Shown: positions 36,765 to 46,623, counted from the first letter of the stretch. The stretch: 64,000 bases of DNA from Burkholderia pyrrocinia (GCF_003330765.1 NZ_CP024903.1:992001-1056000); one strand, 5' to 3'. The notes: generated from the sequence alone by a model not told the origin. Numbers and translations are program-made.

Positions 36765-38177
36765 TCAAGAGGCGGTTTGTCCGGTAGCGGACTTGCATTC
36801 GTCCACCCAGCGGGCCCGTAGCGTTTGTGCGTGCTGACCGATCAATGCGAAGCCGCACAGGCGGCCCGTGCTGTCGACGTGTGCGCAACTGAAGCCGTCC
36901 GCGGTCTCGTCGACGCGCCATTCGCCGGCGACGTCAGCCTGCGGCGGCAGGAAGCTCAGCGGTGCGACGGGCGTCTTCACATGGACAGGCATGGGCGGAT
37001 AGCGGACGTCGGTCGGCTGGCCGGTCAGCGTGCGCGCGAGCGCGCCGACGCCGTGATTGATCGGCGCGAGATAGGGCGCCGGGCGGCCGTTGATCTCGAC
37101 ACAATCGCCGAGCGCGTACACGTCGGGAACGCTGGTGCGCAGTTGCGTATCGGTGCGGATGCCGCGGCCGACTTCGGCGCCGCATGCCGCGGCCAGCGCA
37201 ACATTCGGCGCGAGACCGACCGCGGAAATCACGACGTCCGCGTCGAGCCGACTGCCGTTCGCGAGCGTGAGCGTCCAGCGGCCGGGCTCGCCGTCGATGG
37301 CCGTGACCGCGTTGCGCAGATGCCAGCCGACGCCGAGGGCGGCCAGCGCGCGCTGCAGGTGCAGCCCGGCTTGCTGCGGCAGCAGGCGTTCAAGCGGCCA
37401 CTGTCCGATGCCGATGACGTTCACGTCGAAGCCGCTGGCGGCCAGGTCGTTTGCGAATTCGCATCCGATCAGCCCGTCGCCGATGATTGCCACGCGCGAT
37501 GCGGTTGCCAGTCGCTCGCGCAGCACGCGGTAGTCGTCGAGGTTATTGACGCTGAGCAGTGCGTCGGCGCGTCCCGCGACGTCGATGCGAACCGGGCTCG
37601 CGCCGAGCGCGAGGACGAGCTTCGCGTACGGCATCGGGCCGAACGCGGTGCGCACGACGTACGACGCCGCATCGATTGCCAGCACGTCGCAATGCGGGTA
37701 CACGCGGAGCTTCAGGCGTTGTTCGATTTCGAACGGCGACTCGGCGATCAACGCGTCAGCGCTGCGGCCCTGCGACGTCGCGATCGACAGCGCCGGCTTC
37801 GAGTAAAGATGGCCCGACTCGCGGGTCAGGATCACGATGTCGGCGTCGGGATCGCGCTGGCGCACGGCTTGCGCAAGGCTGTAGCCCGCGTGACCGGAGC
37901 CGACGATGACGATCGGCGCACTCGCGCGCTTCGCGGCGATGGCAGGAGCCGATGCGGGGGCCGACGGCACCGGCGTTGCGGGAACGGCGGGCGCGATCGG
38001 TGCCGTCTCGACGCTGATCTCGATCATTTCGAAATCGGACTTGCCGACGCCGCACTCGGGGCATTTCCAGTCATCCGGCACGTCTTCCCAGCGCGTGCCG
38101 GGCGCGATCCCGTCCTTCGGCCAGCCTTCGGCCTCGTCGTAGATCAGCCCGCAAATGACACAGAGCCACTTCTTCAT
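36765..38177 (-). CDS. Rubredoxin-rubredoxin reductase fusion
   Basis: A protein of 470 residues. Residues 1-52 are a complete rubredoxin with iron ligands Cys6, Cys9, Cys39 and Cys42 ([10 protein letters not shown] ... CPECGVG). After an Ala/Pro linker (about 58-82) comes a FAD/NAD reductase with [31 protein letters not shown] and [10 protein letters not shown]. Rubredoxin reductases normally serve alkane hydroxylases or oxygen defence. Here the only terminal oxygenase nearby is the Rieske enzyme at 39653, so the fusion may be its electron donor (inference). Confidence 0.9.
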   Translation of the reverse strand: MKKWLCVICGLIYDEAEGWPKDGIAPGTRWEDVPDDWKCPECGVGKSDFEMIEISVETAPIAPAVPATPVPSAPASAPAIAAKRASAPIVIVGSGHAGYSLAQAVRQRDPDADIVILTRESGHLYSKPALSIATSQGRSADALIAESPFEIEQRLKLRVYPHCDVLAIDAASYVVRTAFGPMPYAKLVLALGASPVRIDVAGRADALLSVNNLDDYRVLRERLATASRVAIIGDGLIGCEFANDLAASGFDVNVIGIGQWPLERLLPQQAGLHLQRALAALGVGWHLRNAVTAIDGEPGRWTLTLANGSRLDADVVISAVGLAPNVALAAACGAEVGRGIRTDTQLRTSVPDVYALGDCVEINGRPAPYLAPINHGVGALARTLTGQPTDVRYPPMPVHVKTPVAPLSFLPPQADVAGEWRVDETADGFSCAHVDSTGRLCGFALIGQHAQTLRARWVDECKSATGQTAS

Positions 38178-38191
38178 CGTCGGTGCCTCTC

Positions 38192-39640
38192 TCAATCGCG
38201 GGCGACGCGGAACGCCACGTTCTTCGTCTGCACGTAGCTGTAGATCGCTTCCTGGCCTTTTTCTCGGCCGAACCCGGACAGGCCGATGCCGCCGAACGGC
38301 GTTTCGATGCCGCCGGCATACCACTCGTTGACGAACACCTGCCCGGCCCGCAGGCGCCGCGTGAGGCGCAGCACGCGATTGACGTCGCGCGTGAACACGC
38401 CGGCCACGAGGCCGAACGGCGTGCCGTTCGCGATCTCGACGGCTTCGTCTTCCGTGTCGAACGGCATCACGACCAGTACCGGCCCGAACACTTCTTCACA
38501 CGCGATCTTCATCTGCGGATGCACGTCGGCGAGCACGGTCGGCTGCATGAAGTGCCCGCTCCGGTCATTGATGCGATCGCCGCCGGCGACGGCCCGCGCG
38601 CCTTCGTCGATCGCGTCGCGGCACATCGACGCGACACGGTCGAGCTGGTTCGCGCTGATCAGCGGCGTGTGATCGGCATCCTGCTCGCCACGGCCGACGA
38701 CGAGGCTGCGCGCCAGACGGGCGACAGCGGTAACCACCTCGTCATGGATGCTCCGATGCACGACGAGGCGCGACATCGCCGAACACACCTGGCCTGCGTT
38801 GAAGAAGATGCCGCTCTTGACGCTAGCCAGCAGCTGTTCGCGGTCGCAATCCGGAAATACGATGGCCGCTGACTTGCCGCCGAGCTCCATCACGCTGGGC
38901 GTTGCCCACTGCGCGGCGGCGGCGAGAATCGCGCGGCCGGTCGGCACCGAGCCGGTGAAGACAATCTGCCTGGTCTTCGGGCTCGACGCGAGATGAGCGC
39001 CGACTTCGCTGCCCAGCCCGCACAGCAGTTGTGCCGCGCCGCGCGGGAGGCCCGCGCGCTCGATCGCCTCGAACAGCACACACATGCCCAGCGGCGAGAG
39101 TTCCGGCGACTTCACGATCACCGCGTTGCCGGCGGCCAGCGCCGGCGCCAGCGAGCGCGCGCAGATCGACACCGGGAAATTCCACGGCACGATCTGCACC
39201 GACACGCCCATCGGTTCGTAGTGCGTGAAGTCGACGTAGTCGTCGCCCAGCGGCACCGAGATGCCTTCGAGCTTGTCGGCGAGGCCTGCGTAGTATTCGA
39301 AGTAGCGGGCTGCCTCGACGAACTCGTCACGAGCATCGCTCAGGCGCTTGCCGTTTTCCCGGCACAGAATGCGCGCGCCTTCGTCCGTCACCGAGCGGAT
39401 TTCGTTGGCGATGCGCAGCAGCCATTTGACGCGTTCGGCGGGGCGCGGGCGAGTCAGTGCGCCGCTGTTGACGCATCGCGTCGCAGCGTCGAGTGCACGT
39501 TCGGCGTCGTCGTTCGAAGCCAATGCAACGGTTGCGAATGGTTCGGCGTCGGCTGGATTCGCGACGTCGAGACGGCGCGGGCTGTCGATCCATTCGCCGT
39601 CGATGTAGTTCAGCCAATGTCGGTTGAGTGAGTTTTCCAT
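38192..39640 (-). CDS. Aldehyde dehydrogenase (betaine-aldehyde/aminoaldehyde type)
   Basis: A protein of 482 residues. It carries [21 protein letters not shown], the base Glu (VMELGGKSA), the nucleophile Cys ([12 protein letters not shown]) and the C-terminal [19 protein letters not shown]. Best fit by motif is the betaine-aldehyde and gamma-aminobutyraldehyde group. It lies 12 bases after the oxygenase gene and just before the reductase fusion, so it probably oxidises the aldehyde made by one of those steps. Confidence 0.88.
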   Translation of the reverse strand: MENSLNRHWLNYIDGEWIDSPRRLDVANPADAEPFATVALASNDDAERALDAATRCVNSGALTRPRPAERVKWLLRIANEIRSVTDEGARILCRENGKRLSDARDEFVEAARYFEYYAGLADKLEGISVPLGDDYVDFTHYEPMGVSVQIVPWNFPVSICARSLAPALAAGNAVIVKSPELSPLGMCVLFEAIERAGLPRGAAQLLCGLGSEVGAHLASSPKTRQIVFTGSVPTGRAILAAAAQWATPSVMELGGKSAAIVFPDCDREQLLASVKSGIFFNAGQVCSAMSRLVVHRSIHDEVVTAVARLARSLVVGRGEQDADHTPLISANQLDRVASMCRDAIDEGARAVAGGDRINDRSGHFMQPTVLADVHPQMKIACEEVFGPVLVVMPFDTEDEAVEIANGTPFGLVAGVFTRDVNRVLRLTRRLRAGQVFVNEWYAGGIETPFGGIGLSGFGREKGQEAIYSYVQTKNVAFRVARD

Positions 39641-39652
39641 GACCGGCTCCCG

Positions 39653-40846
39653 TTACGCCTGTCCGTTCTCGAGCACTTTGCCGGCCATCCAGCGATGGAA
39701 ATAGTGCGTGGGTGCGTCCATTTCGGGCGAGAAGACACCGCCCTTGAACCCCGGCGATTGACGGCCAGCCTGCATGCCTTCCACCGCGCCGATGTCTTCG
39801 GAGAACACGACGCGCCATGCGGCCAGCACCGCGTGCCGGCTCGCCGCGTAGCCCGGATCGTGCGCGGCATCGTCGCCGACGAAGAACAGCCGCAGATGCT
39901 CGACCGTGCGGTTCGCCGCCATCGGCTGCAGGACCATCGCGAAGGCGTGGTCAGCCTGGATCCCGAGCAGGACGTTCGGGAACAACGAGACGTATTCCGC
40001 CGTTCGCATCCGGTCGCGCGGCCACGTCGGGAAGGTCGGCAGCGACGTGCCTTCGACGTCGGCGAGGTTGTACGCGCGGCTGCCCTGGCCCGCGAAGCGC
40101 TCGGCGAATGCGATGTTGTAGTGGTCTTCCAGGCGCGAATACGAGTTCAGGGACGGGTGGACCCACGGGAGGTGATAGGCCTCGCAGTAGTTCTCCACCG
40201 CCAGCTTCCAGTTGCAGTTGACCTCCAGCGACCACGAGCCGCTGTCGTGCGGTGCGCTGATCAGCGACAGGCCGTCCGTCCCGAGGAATTCCTGCCAGCG
40301 ATCCGTCAGCGGCTTGATCGCTTCTTCGAAATCGGGCGCCGTGCCCGACAGGTTCACGAACACCATGCCCATCCAGACATGGCTGCGCAGTGCCTTCAGG
40401 CCGTGCTTTTCGCACGCGAAGCGCGGGTCCTTGTGCTGGTTGATGCCGCCGACATGCGGCGTGCCCTTGAGCGAGCCGTTGAGATCGTAGGTCCACGAGT
40501 GATACTGGCAACGAATCACGCCCTGAATCTCACCGGCTTCGTGCACCAGCTTCATGCCGCGATGGCTGCACACGTTGTGGAAGACCTGGAGCGTGCCTTC
40601 GCGATTGCGCATCAGCAGTAGGGGCAGGCCCATGAAGTCGATCGGCCGGACGGACGACGCCTGTTTGATGTCATCGGCAAAGCCAATGCAGACCCAGTCG
40701 CGGCTCAGCACCGCATCACGTTCGTATTTGAAGTAGTGTTCGTCGGTGTAGAACTCGTTGCTGAGGCCCGTAGCCTGGTCAATCGGCTTCAGGACGGTTT
40801 CGAGCTGCACGAGCGGGAATTGTTTGACTTCGGCGGGGGCGTTCAT
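39653..40846 (-). CDS. Rieske oxygenase with bridging Glu (GbcA/CntA-like group)
   Basis: A protein of 397 residues; the ATG at 40846 has AAGGAGAC upstream. Rieske ligands are Cys93/His95 (CSHRGMKL) and Cys113/His116 (CQYHSWTY). The catalytic motif is ENYCEAYHLPWVH: iron ligands His225 and His230, with Glu222 where most Rieske oxygenases have the bridging Asp. A bridging Glu is known from carnitine monooxygenase CntA and fits oxygenases that act on quaternary or methylated amines. It is probably the first enzyme of this locus. Substrate unknown. Confidence 0.88.
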   Translation of the reverse strand: MNAPAEVKQFPLVQLETVLKPIDQATGLSNEFYTDEHYFKYERDAVLSRDWVCIGFADDIKQASSVRPIDFMGLPLLLMRNREGTLQVFHNVCSHRGMKLVHEAGEIQGVIRCQYHSWTYDLNGSLKGTPHVGGINQHKDPRFACEKHGLKALRSHVWMGMVFVNLSGTAPDFEEAIKPLTDRWQEFLGTDGLSLISAPHDSGSWSLEVNCNWKLAVENYCEAYHLPWVHPSLNSYSRLEDHYNIAFAERFAGQGSRAYNLADVEGTSLPTFPTWPRDRMRTAEYVSLFPNVLLGIQADHAFAMVLQPMAANRTVEHLRLFFVGDDAAHDPGYAASRHAVLAAWRVVFSEDIGAVEGMQAGRQSPGFKGGVFSPEMDAPTHYFHRWMAGKVLENGQA

Positions 40847-40932
40847 TGTCTCGTCTCCTTGGCATCTGTTGAGTTTGTTGCCCTGACCTGAGCGGGACAG
40901 GATGCGGGCCTCGGGACAAATTATCGAAGTCG

Positions 40933-40970
40933 GAATCCACCGCAACAAACGATTCTTTGGCGGTGGATTC
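40933..40970. repeat. 11-base inverted repeat upstream of the Rieske oxygenase
   Basis: GAATCCACCGC (40933-40943) and GCGGTGGATTC (40960-40970) form a perfect inverted repeat separated by 16 bases. It lies 87 bases upstream of the oxygenase start, in the 378-base gap (40847-41224) between the divergent oxygenase and PPC-domain genes. It could be an operator for the LysR regulator, or a hairpin. Nothing else stands out in this gap. Confidence 0.55.
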
Positions 40971-41224
40971 ATCAGCAAATCTCATGAGTGCGACGTCGCT
41001 CCGGGACGGGCGGGAGGGCACGACGGGAGGCCGGGGAAACGCTGGAGGGATATCGACGTACTCGGTTTCACGATCGACGTTGGCGAGTTGCCATGCGATG
41101 GCGCGGTCGAATTCGAGTGTCTGCGGCTCGATCTCCGATCCGCCGATCGATTGGCGGGCTTGCCGGATTGCCGGCACAAACTTACCCTTGGCCGAAACCG
41201 CGGCCCGCGAACAGGATATCGACC

Positions 41225-41638
41225 ATGCACGCCCATCCACTGCGACTGTCCCCCGGCGACGATCTGCGCGCGTCGATCGAGCTTGCATTGCGTCGGCACG
41301 CATCGCACGCGGCGTTCGTGATCCAGGGCATCGGCAGCCTGAGCGTCGCGCAGTTGCGCTTTGCCGGCGCCGACCTGCCGACCGAACTGCGCGGCGACCT
41401 CGAAATCCTGACGCTGGCCGGCTCGGTATCGCCGGATGGCGCGCACTTGCACATGTCCGTTTCCGATGCGGGCGGCCGCGTGTCGGGCGGCCATGTGGCG
41501 AGTGGCTGCGTGGTGCGCACGACCGCCGAGATCCTGCTCGCGCTGCTTCCCGCGCATCGTTTTTCTCGCGAACCCGACGCGGGCACCGGCTTCAACGAGC
41601 TGGTGATCCGTCGCGCGCCGGGCGGCGATGCCGCGTGA
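41225..41638 (+). CDS. PPC/DUF296-domain protein
   Basis: A protein of 137 residues; the ATG at 41225 begins MHAHPLRLSPGDDLRASIEL. The DUF296/PPC fold is recognisable: AAFVIQGIGSLSVAQLRF, ILTLAGSVSPDGAHLHMSVS, and GGHVASGCVVRTTAEILL. In plants this domain belongs to AT-hook DNA-binding proteins; in bacteria it is a stand-alone trimer of unknown role with a putative metal site formed by conserved His residues. It is a single gene, convergent with acnB and sharing a terminator. Confidence 0.88.
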   Translation: MHAHPLRLSPGDDLRASIELALRRHASHAAFVIQGIGSLSVAQLRFAGADLPTELRGDLEILTLAGSVSPDGAHLHMSVSDAGGRVSGGHVASGCVVRTTAEILLALLPAHRFSREPDAGTGFNELVIRRAPGGDAA

Positions 41639-41665
41639 GTGCCGCATAGCGGCGCCGCATGAAAA

Positions 41666-41700
41666 AATGGCGCCGCGGGCATTCACCCGGCGGCGCCATT
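41666..41700. terminator. Shared terminator of the PPC-domain gene and acnB
   Basis: An 11-base-pair stem (AATGGCGCCGC with its complement) and an inner GGG/CCC pairing. The left flank GAAAAAA gives a TTTTTT run on the minus strand, so it is a good terminator for acnB and probably works in both directions. Confidence 0.85.
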
Positions 41701-41746
41701 GCGTGGCGCTGCGACGGCAACAACCCGCCGCAGCCCGACAGCGTGC

Positions 41747-44332
41747 TTACATCTGCACGGTGTCGGCCACTTCCTTGAAGTCTTGGATCTGGTCGAAGTT
41801 CATGTACTTGTAGATCTTGTCGCCGTTGGCGCTGAGCACGCCCATGTCGGCCATGTACTCTTCCTTGGTCGGGATCTTGCCCAGACGCGAGCAGATTGCC
41901 GCCAGTTCCGCCGAGCCGAGGTACACGTTCGTGTTCTTGCCCAGGCGGTTCGGGAAGTTGCGGGTCGACGTCGACATGACCGTCGCACCTTCGCGCACCT
42001 GTGCCTGGTTGCCCATGCACAGCGAGCAGCCCGGCATTTCGGTCCGCGCGCCGGCCGTGCCGAACACGCCGTAGTGACCTTCTTCGGTCAGCTGCTTCTG
42101 GTCCATCTTGGTCGGCGGCGCGACCCACAGCTTGACCGGGATGTCGCGCTTGCCTTCCAGCAGCTTCGACGCGGCACGGAAGTGACCGATGTTGGTCATG
42201 CACGAGCCGATGAACACTTCGTCGATCGTAGCTCCTGCGACGTCGGACAGCGTCTTCACGTCGTCCGGGTCGTTCGGGCATGCGACGATCGGCTCGTGGA
42301 TGTCGGCGAGGTCGATCTCGATGACGGCCGCGTAGTCGGCGTCGGCGTCCGGCGACAGCAGTTGCGGGTCGGCCAGCCACTGCTCCATCGCCTCGATACG
42401 GCGCTGCAGGCTGCGCGGATCCTGGTAGCCCTGCGCGATCATCCACTTCAGCAGCGTGACGTTGCTGTTGAGGTATTCGATGATCGGTTCCTTGTTCAGG
42501 TGGACCGAGCAACCGGCGGCCGAACGCTCGGCGGACGCATCCGACAGTTCGAACGCCTGCTCGACCTTCAGGTCGGGCAGGCCTTCGATCTCGAGAATGC
42601 GGCCCGAGAAGATGTTCTTCTTGCCTTGCTTGGCGACCGTCAGCATGCCTTGCTTGATTGCGTACAGCGGAATCGCGTTGACCAGGTCACGCAGCGTGAC
42701 GCCCGGCTGCATCTTGCCCTTGAAGCGGACCAGCACCGATTCCGGCATGTCCAGCGGCATCGTGCCGGTGGCGGCCGCGAAGGCGACCAGGCCCGAGCCT
42801 GCCGGGAAGCTGATGCCGATCGGGAAGCGCGTGTGCGAATCGCCGCCGGTGCCGACGGTGTCGGGCAGCAGCATGCGGTTCAGCCAGGAGTGGATCACGC
42901 CGTCGCCCGGGCGCAGCGCGATACCGCCACGCGTGCTGATGAAGTTCGGCAGCGTCTGGTGCGTCTTCACGTCCACCGGCTTCGGATAAGCGGCGGTGTG
43001 GCAGAACGACTGCATGACGAGGTCGGCCGAGAAGCCGAGGCAGGCGAGATCCTTCAGTTCGTCGCGGGTCATCGGGCCCGTGGTGTCCTGCGAGCCGACC
43101 GAGGTCATCTTCGGTTCGCAGTACGTGCCCGGGCGGACGCCCTGGCCTTCCGGCAAACCGCACGCGCGGCCGACCATCTTCTGCGCGAGCGAGAAGCCCT
43201 TGCCGCTGTTGGCCGGCTGGTGCGGCAGGCGGAACAGCGTCGACGGGGCCAGGCCCAGCGATTCGCGTGCCTTCGCGGTCAGGCCGCGGCCGATGATCAG
43301 CGGAATGCGGCCGCCGGCGCGCACTTCGTCGAACAGCACGTCGGACTTGACCTGGAACTCGGCGATCACTTCGCCGTTCTTCAGCGCCTTGCCGTCATAC
43401 GGGCGCAGTTCGACCACGTCGCCCATTTCCATCTGCGACACGTCGAGTTCGATCGGCAGCGCGCCGGCGTCTTCCATCGTGTTGTAGAAGATCGGGGCGA
43501 TCTTGCTGCCGAGGCACACGCCGCCGAAGCGCTTGTTCGGAACGAACGGGATGTCTTCGCCGGTGAACCACAGCACCGAGTTGGTGGCCGACTTGCGCGA
43601 GGAGCCGGTGCCGACCACGTCGCCCACGTACGCGACCAGGTGGCCCTTTTCCTTCAGCGACTCGATGAACTTGACCGGGCCGCGCTTGCCGTCTTCTTCC
43701 GGCGTGATGCCCGGGCGTGCGTTCTTCAGCATCGCCAGCGCGTGCATCGGGATGTCCGGGCGGGTGGTGGCGTCCGGGGCCGGCGACAGGTCGTCGGTGT
43801 TGGTTTCGCCCGTCACCTTGAAGACGGTGATGGTCAGGCTTTGCGGCACTTCCGGACGGCTGGTGAACCATTCGGCATCGGCCCAGCTCTGCAGCACGGC
43901 CTTCGCGTGCGCGTTGCCCTGGTCGGCGAGTTCCTTCACGTCATGGAACTGGTCGAACATCAGCAGGGTTTTCTTCAGCGCGTCGGCGGCCACGGCCGCG
44001 ACTGCGTCGTCGGACAGCAGTTCGATCAGCGGCTGGATGTTGTAGCCGCCCAGCATCGTGCCGAGCAGCTCGGTGGCGCGCTCGCGCGAGATCAGCGCGC
44101 AGGCGGTCTCGCCCTTGGCCACGGCAGCCAGGAAGCCGGCCTTCACGCGGGCGGCTTCGTCGACGCCCGCGGGCACGCGGTGGGTGATCAGGTCGAGCAG
44201 CGTCTGCTCTTCGCCGGCGGGCGGGTTCGTCAGCAGTTCCACCAGTTCGGCGGTCTGCTGTGCCGTCAGCGGCAGGGGAGGAATACCGAGCGCGGCGCGG
44301 GCGGCCACGTGAGCACGAAAGTTTTCAAGCAT
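41747..44332 (-). CDS. acnB: Aconitate hydratase B (bifunctional aconitase/2-methylisocitrate dehydratase)
   Basis: A protein of 861 residues (865 in E. coli). The ATG at 44332 opens [20 protein letters not shown], the standard AcnB start. The N-terminal HEAT-like domain precedes the swivelling domain, unlike AcnA. The [4Fe-4S] ligands appear as [12 protein letters not shown] and [11 protein letters not shown]. It interconverts citrate and isocitrate in the citric acid cycle and can hydrate 2-methylaconitate. A promoter and palindrome lie upstream; the gene stands alone. Confidence 0.97.
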   Translation of the reverse strand: MLENFRAHVAARAALGIPPLPLTAQQTAELVELLTNPPAGEEQTLLDLITHRVPAGVDEAARVKAGFLAAVAKGETACALISRERATELLGTMLGGYNIQPLIELLSDDAVAAVAADALKKTLLMFDQFHDVKELADQGNAHAKAVLQSWADAEWFTSRPEVPQSLTITVFKVTGETNTDDLSPAPDATTRPDIPMHALAMLKNARPGITPEEDGKRGPVKFIESLKEKGHLVAYVGDVVGTGSSRKSATNSVLWFTGEDIPFVPNKRFGGVCLGSKIAPIFYNTMEDAGALPIELDVSQMEMGDVVELRPYDGKALKNGEVIAEFQVKSDVLFDEVRAGGRIPLIIGRGLTAKARESLGLAPSTLFRLPHQPANSGKGFSLAQKMVGRACGLPEGQGVRPGTYCEPKMTSVGSQDTTGPMTRDELKDLACLGFSADLVMQSFCHTAAYPKPVDVKTHQTLPNFISTRGGIALRPGDGVIHSWLNRMLLPDTVGTGGDSHTRFPIGISFPAGSGLVAFAAATGTMPLDMPESVLVRFKGKMQPGVTLRDLVNAIPLYAIKQGMLTVAKQGKKNIFSGRILEIEGLPDLKVEQAFELSDASAERSAAGCSVHLNKEPIIEYLNSNVTLLKWMIAQGYQDPRSLQRRIEAMEQWLADPQLLSPDADADYAAVIEIDLADIHEPIVACPNDPDDVKTLSDVAGATIDEVFIGSCMTNIGHFRAASKLLEGKRDIPVKLWVAPPTKMDQKQLTEEGHYGVFGTAGARTEMPGCSLCMGNQAQVREGATVMSTSTRNFPNRLGKNTNVYLGSAELAAICSRLGKIPTKEEYMADMGVLSANGDKIYKYMNFDQIQDFKEVADTVQM

Positions 44333-44412
44333 GGGGAGACCTGCTGATATTGCGTTTGAGGGGAAGGCCTTTCCGGCACTCCGGGGCTGTTCCAGGCACT
44401 GCTTTGAGCGGG

Positions 44413-44441
44413 ATTCTAATCTCAATGCACTGGAACGTCAA
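44413..44441 (-). promoter_or_regulatory. acnB promoter (sigma70-like)
   Basis: On the minus strand TTGACG (44436-44441) and TAGAAT (44413-44418) are separated by 17 bases, a near-consensus promoter. Transcription would start near 44406, giving a leader of about 74 bases. Confidence 0.72.
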
Positions 44442-44451
44442 ATGTCTTATG

Positions 44452-44463
44452 TCTTATATAAGA
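44452..44463. promoter_or_regulatory. Palindrome upstream of the acnB promoter
   Basis: TCTTATATAAGA is a perfect 12-base palindrome centred about 52 bases upstream of the predicted acnB start. ATGTCTT (44442-44448) and AAGACAT (44474-44480) lie around it. The position just behind the -35 box fits an activator or dual regulator, perhaps of the GntR type; the protein is not identified here. Confidence 0.55.
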
Positions 44464-44480
44464 GTTGAAACACAAGACAT

Positions 44481-44869
44481 GGGAGATCGGGGGGCATGGG
44501 GGCGTCGGCCTTGTCGGGCGTGATTCGGAGGCTTGCCTGAGCGCCTTTGCAGGCAAGGTGGTCCGGGTGGTTCTGGCGGTTGCCGGCGGGGACGGAGGGG
44601 ATCTGCGGCTAGCTGCCCGACCGCGATTTCGGGGCGTCCGCCGACGTCGGGTCGGCCCTGCCGGGTCTGGCTTTCGTCATGTGGAACAGGAGCGGGGCGT
44701 TCCTGGTCGCGACGGGCGCTGGCATGCACCAGCCAACGAAGCCCCTGAATGCGATTCAGATTGCCGACGCGGCACATACCTGCACGGGCGCGCATGAAAC
44801 GGTGCGCGCGCGGCGCTTTGTGTCACGTGGCTTGATCCACGCCACGATGAAGCAATAGCAGCGCGTGCC
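44481..44869. other. Intergenic region without recognisable gene
   Basis: About 390 bases between the acnB regulatory region and the SnoaL-like gene. Open frames exist on both strands but lack ribosome sites and domain signal. I see no hairpin with a T-run and no RNA gene. Confidence 0.35.
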
Positions 44870-45343
44870 TTATCTCCGCTTCGCTCGATACGCGTCGAGA
44901 TTCTTCCGCGCCTGCGCGCGGATGGCGCGTTGCATGAAAGGCGTCCAGCCGAGCAGGGCTCCCTTCAGCCCGAGTGCCTGGCGCGCCCAGCGCCACAGGT
45001 CGAAACTGTCGCGATGCTCGACGATGAGCCCGTCGCGAAACCGGAACCGTGCTTCGATCCGGTTGACCACCATCCGGCCGGTCGCGGTGAACCGGTAGTG
45101 CGCGATCCACTCCGCGCGTCCGGCCTGCTCGTCAGCGCCGACCTCGCCGAACGTCAATGAAAATTCCTGCGCACGCGCGACCAGCATGCGCCACATGTCG
45201 CGCGCGAGCTCGCCGCGCAGTTCGCCGAATGCGGGATCGCTGAAGACGACGTCGTCGGCATAGCAGGCCAGCATCGCGTCGATGTCGCGCTGCTGGAAGG
45301 CGGTGTAAAAGCGCTGGATCAACGCGGTGTTCGGATGGCTCAT
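44870..45343 (-). CDS. SnoaL/NTF2-like protein
   Basis: A protein of 157 residues. The first 115 residues have the NTF2-like cone pattern: TALIQRFYTAFQQRDIDAML, ACYADDVVFSDPAFGELRG, and paired strands ending FRFRDGLIVEHRDSFDLWRW. The C-terminal 35 residues are basic and helical. Members include ketosteroid isomerase-like enzymes and many binding proteins; no specific substrate is evident. It lies 15 bases after the small exported protein at 45359-45607. Confidence 0.85.
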   Translation of the reverse strand: MSHPNTALIQRFYTAFQQRDIDAMLACYADDVVFSDPAFGELRGELARDMWRMLVARAQEFSLTFGEVGADEQAGRAEWIAHYRFTATGRMVVNRIEARFRFRDGLIVEHRDSFDLWRWARQALGLKGALLGWTPFMQRAIRAQARKNLDAYRAKRR

Positions 45344-45358
45344 TCCGCCGGACTCACG

Positions 45359-45607
45359 TCAGCGGGCCGCCATCGCGACGTCCTGGGTGCGTCGCCCCGT
45401 CACCAGGCAGCCCGACATGAATGCCTCGCTCTGGCTGCTGGCGGCCGCTTCGCCGAAGCCGCGGCCGAGCGCGTCGCCCTTCACCTGCGCGGCGCCCTGT
45501 TCGCACGCAAGCGGGCTGGCGTCGCGGCCCTGCGCATGCAGGATCGCGCGATCGCCGATGAGATAGGCCAGCAGCGCGAAAACAGCGATATGTACGGCTC
45601 GTCTCAT
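45359..45607 (-). CDS. Small exported hypothetical protein
   Basis: A protein of 82 residues; the ATG at 45607 has GAGGAGACG 4 bases upstream. It starts with a signal peptide or signal anchor (MRRAVHIAVFALLAYLIGDR), then has two cysteines (LACEQG and MSGCLV) that could form a disulfide. No family recognised. It precedes the NTF2-like gene in the same direction with a gap of 15 bases, so both are probably co-transcribed. Confidence 0.62.
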   Translation of the reverse strand: MRRAVHIAVFALLAYLIGDRAILHAQGRDASPLACEQGAAQVKGDALGRGFGEAAASSQSEAFMSGCLVTGRRTQDVAMAAR

Positions 45608-46025
45608 GGTTCGTCTCCTCGTTGCCCAAGCGTAACGCGGACACGTACGACGAAGCACTTGGGGCTTCCCCCGGTAAACGTCTGCTGAAATGGTGGCTGG
45701 GCAGGGTGATCCCGTCCCGTTTTTCATGTTTCGTGTGCAACAGGAAGGCGGCGGCTTTCAGGCCGGCGGCCAGCGGTTTCAATGCGGCCGGTAGACGAAG
45801 CCCGGCGTACAGCGACGCAATCGCGCGACGGATTTCAGCGCGACAGGCGTGTGATTCTCGAGAGTTTGACGAATGTCAGGGTGCGGGCGGGTGGCGACGG
45901 TCGCTCGGCCGTTCAAAGCGATAGCATGAATGCATGATTTGACGGAGCGCGATGTGTGACGCGTGCATCGGGTCCGGCAAGCCGGCACGTGTTGAATATC
46001 GCTGTCTAAATAGTGAGGAATCCAA
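45608..46025. other. Intergenic region, promoter area of flanking small genes
   Basis: About 418 bases between divergent genes (45607 minus, 46026 plus). No convincing coding frame. The last 60 bases become less GC-rich and end in GTGAGGAATCC, the ribosome site of the small membrane peptide. No clear terminator or RNA gene is visible. Confidence 0.35.
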
Positions 46026-46136
46026 ATGTTGAACGTCTCTTCTGTGCTGATCAGTCTCGCTCCGATGTGGGCAATTCTGCTGGTTGCGTCTTCGGCGGCC
46101 GCCTATTTCGTGTTCTGGCGCAAGGTCATCGAATAA
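46026..46136 (+). CDS. Small membrane peptide (36 residues)
   Basis: A protein of only 36 residues: MLNVSSVLISL, then APMWAILLVASSAAAYFVFW and RKVIE before TAA. A GAGGA ribosome site lies 6 bases before the ATG. It has one strongly hydrophobic helix (about 11-31) flanked by a polar start and a positive RK end, so the C-terminus should be in the cytoplasm. The codon use is regular. Family unknown; such peptides often stabilise a larger membrane complex, but no partner is encoded beside it. Confidence 0.62.
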   Translation: MLNVSSVLISLAPMWAILLVASSAAAYFVFWRKVIE

Positions 46137-46188
46137 GCGCTGCGCCACACGCGTGAGTGCCGTGCGCGGGCGTGGCGCGCCATCCCTG

Positions 46189-46623
46189 TCATTGCACCGC
46201 CGTCACCGGCACATTCGAAATCCGCACCAGCCGATCCATCACGCTGCGGCGAAACATCGCCATCAGCGCATGCAGCGGATCATGTCTCGGCGCGACGACC
46301 ACGATCTCGTCGCAACCGGTCTCGGCCGCCGCTGCCGCGATGGTGTCGGCCACCGGCCCGACCCTCATCACGACGCTGAATTTCACGCCCGCGTCGCGCA
46401 AAGTCCGCTCGGCCATCGCGAGATCGTCGGTCGCGAATTTCTCCTCGATCGCGCGCAACCGCGACAGCGGGTGATAGGCCTCGAGCCGTGTCGATTCGAG
46501 TGGTGCCTGCACGTTGATCAGCACGATCTCCGACGCGTACCGCTCGCGATACAGAAACGTCGCGTGCCGGACCGCCTGAAGCGAGCGCGGCGAATGGCCG
46601 ACCGGAACCAGCAACTTGAGCAT
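46189..46623 (-). CDS. Universal stress protein (UspA family)
   Basis: A protein of 144 residues with the Usp pattern: LKLLVPVGHSPRSLQAVRHA at the start, ADTIAAAAAETGCDEIVVVA in the middle and RLVRISNVPVTAVQ at the end. The loop GPVADT and the C-terminal ATP site motif are altered from the classical G-2x-G-9x-G(S/T), so nucleotide binding is uncertain. Usp proteins respond to starvation and other stress. It is a single gene, convergent with the small membrane peptide gene. Confidence 0.9.
   Translation of the reverse strand: MLKLLVPVGHSPRSLQAVRHATFLYRERYASEIVLINVQAPLESTRLEAYHPLSRLRAIEEKFATDDLAMAERTLRDAGVKFSVVMRVGPVADTIAAAAAETGCDEIVVVAPRHDPLHALMAMFRRSVMDRLVRISNVPVTAVQ

Noticed and set aside
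41699..44347. Long plus-strand frame across acnB
   Set aside because: The minus strand encodes a full-length, motif-complete AcnB. The antisense frame has no ribosome site or recognisable motif.
44481..44869. Possible small gene downstream of the acnB regulatory region
   Set aside because: Open frames exist but lack ribosome sites, signal sequences or domains; GC bias alone explains them.
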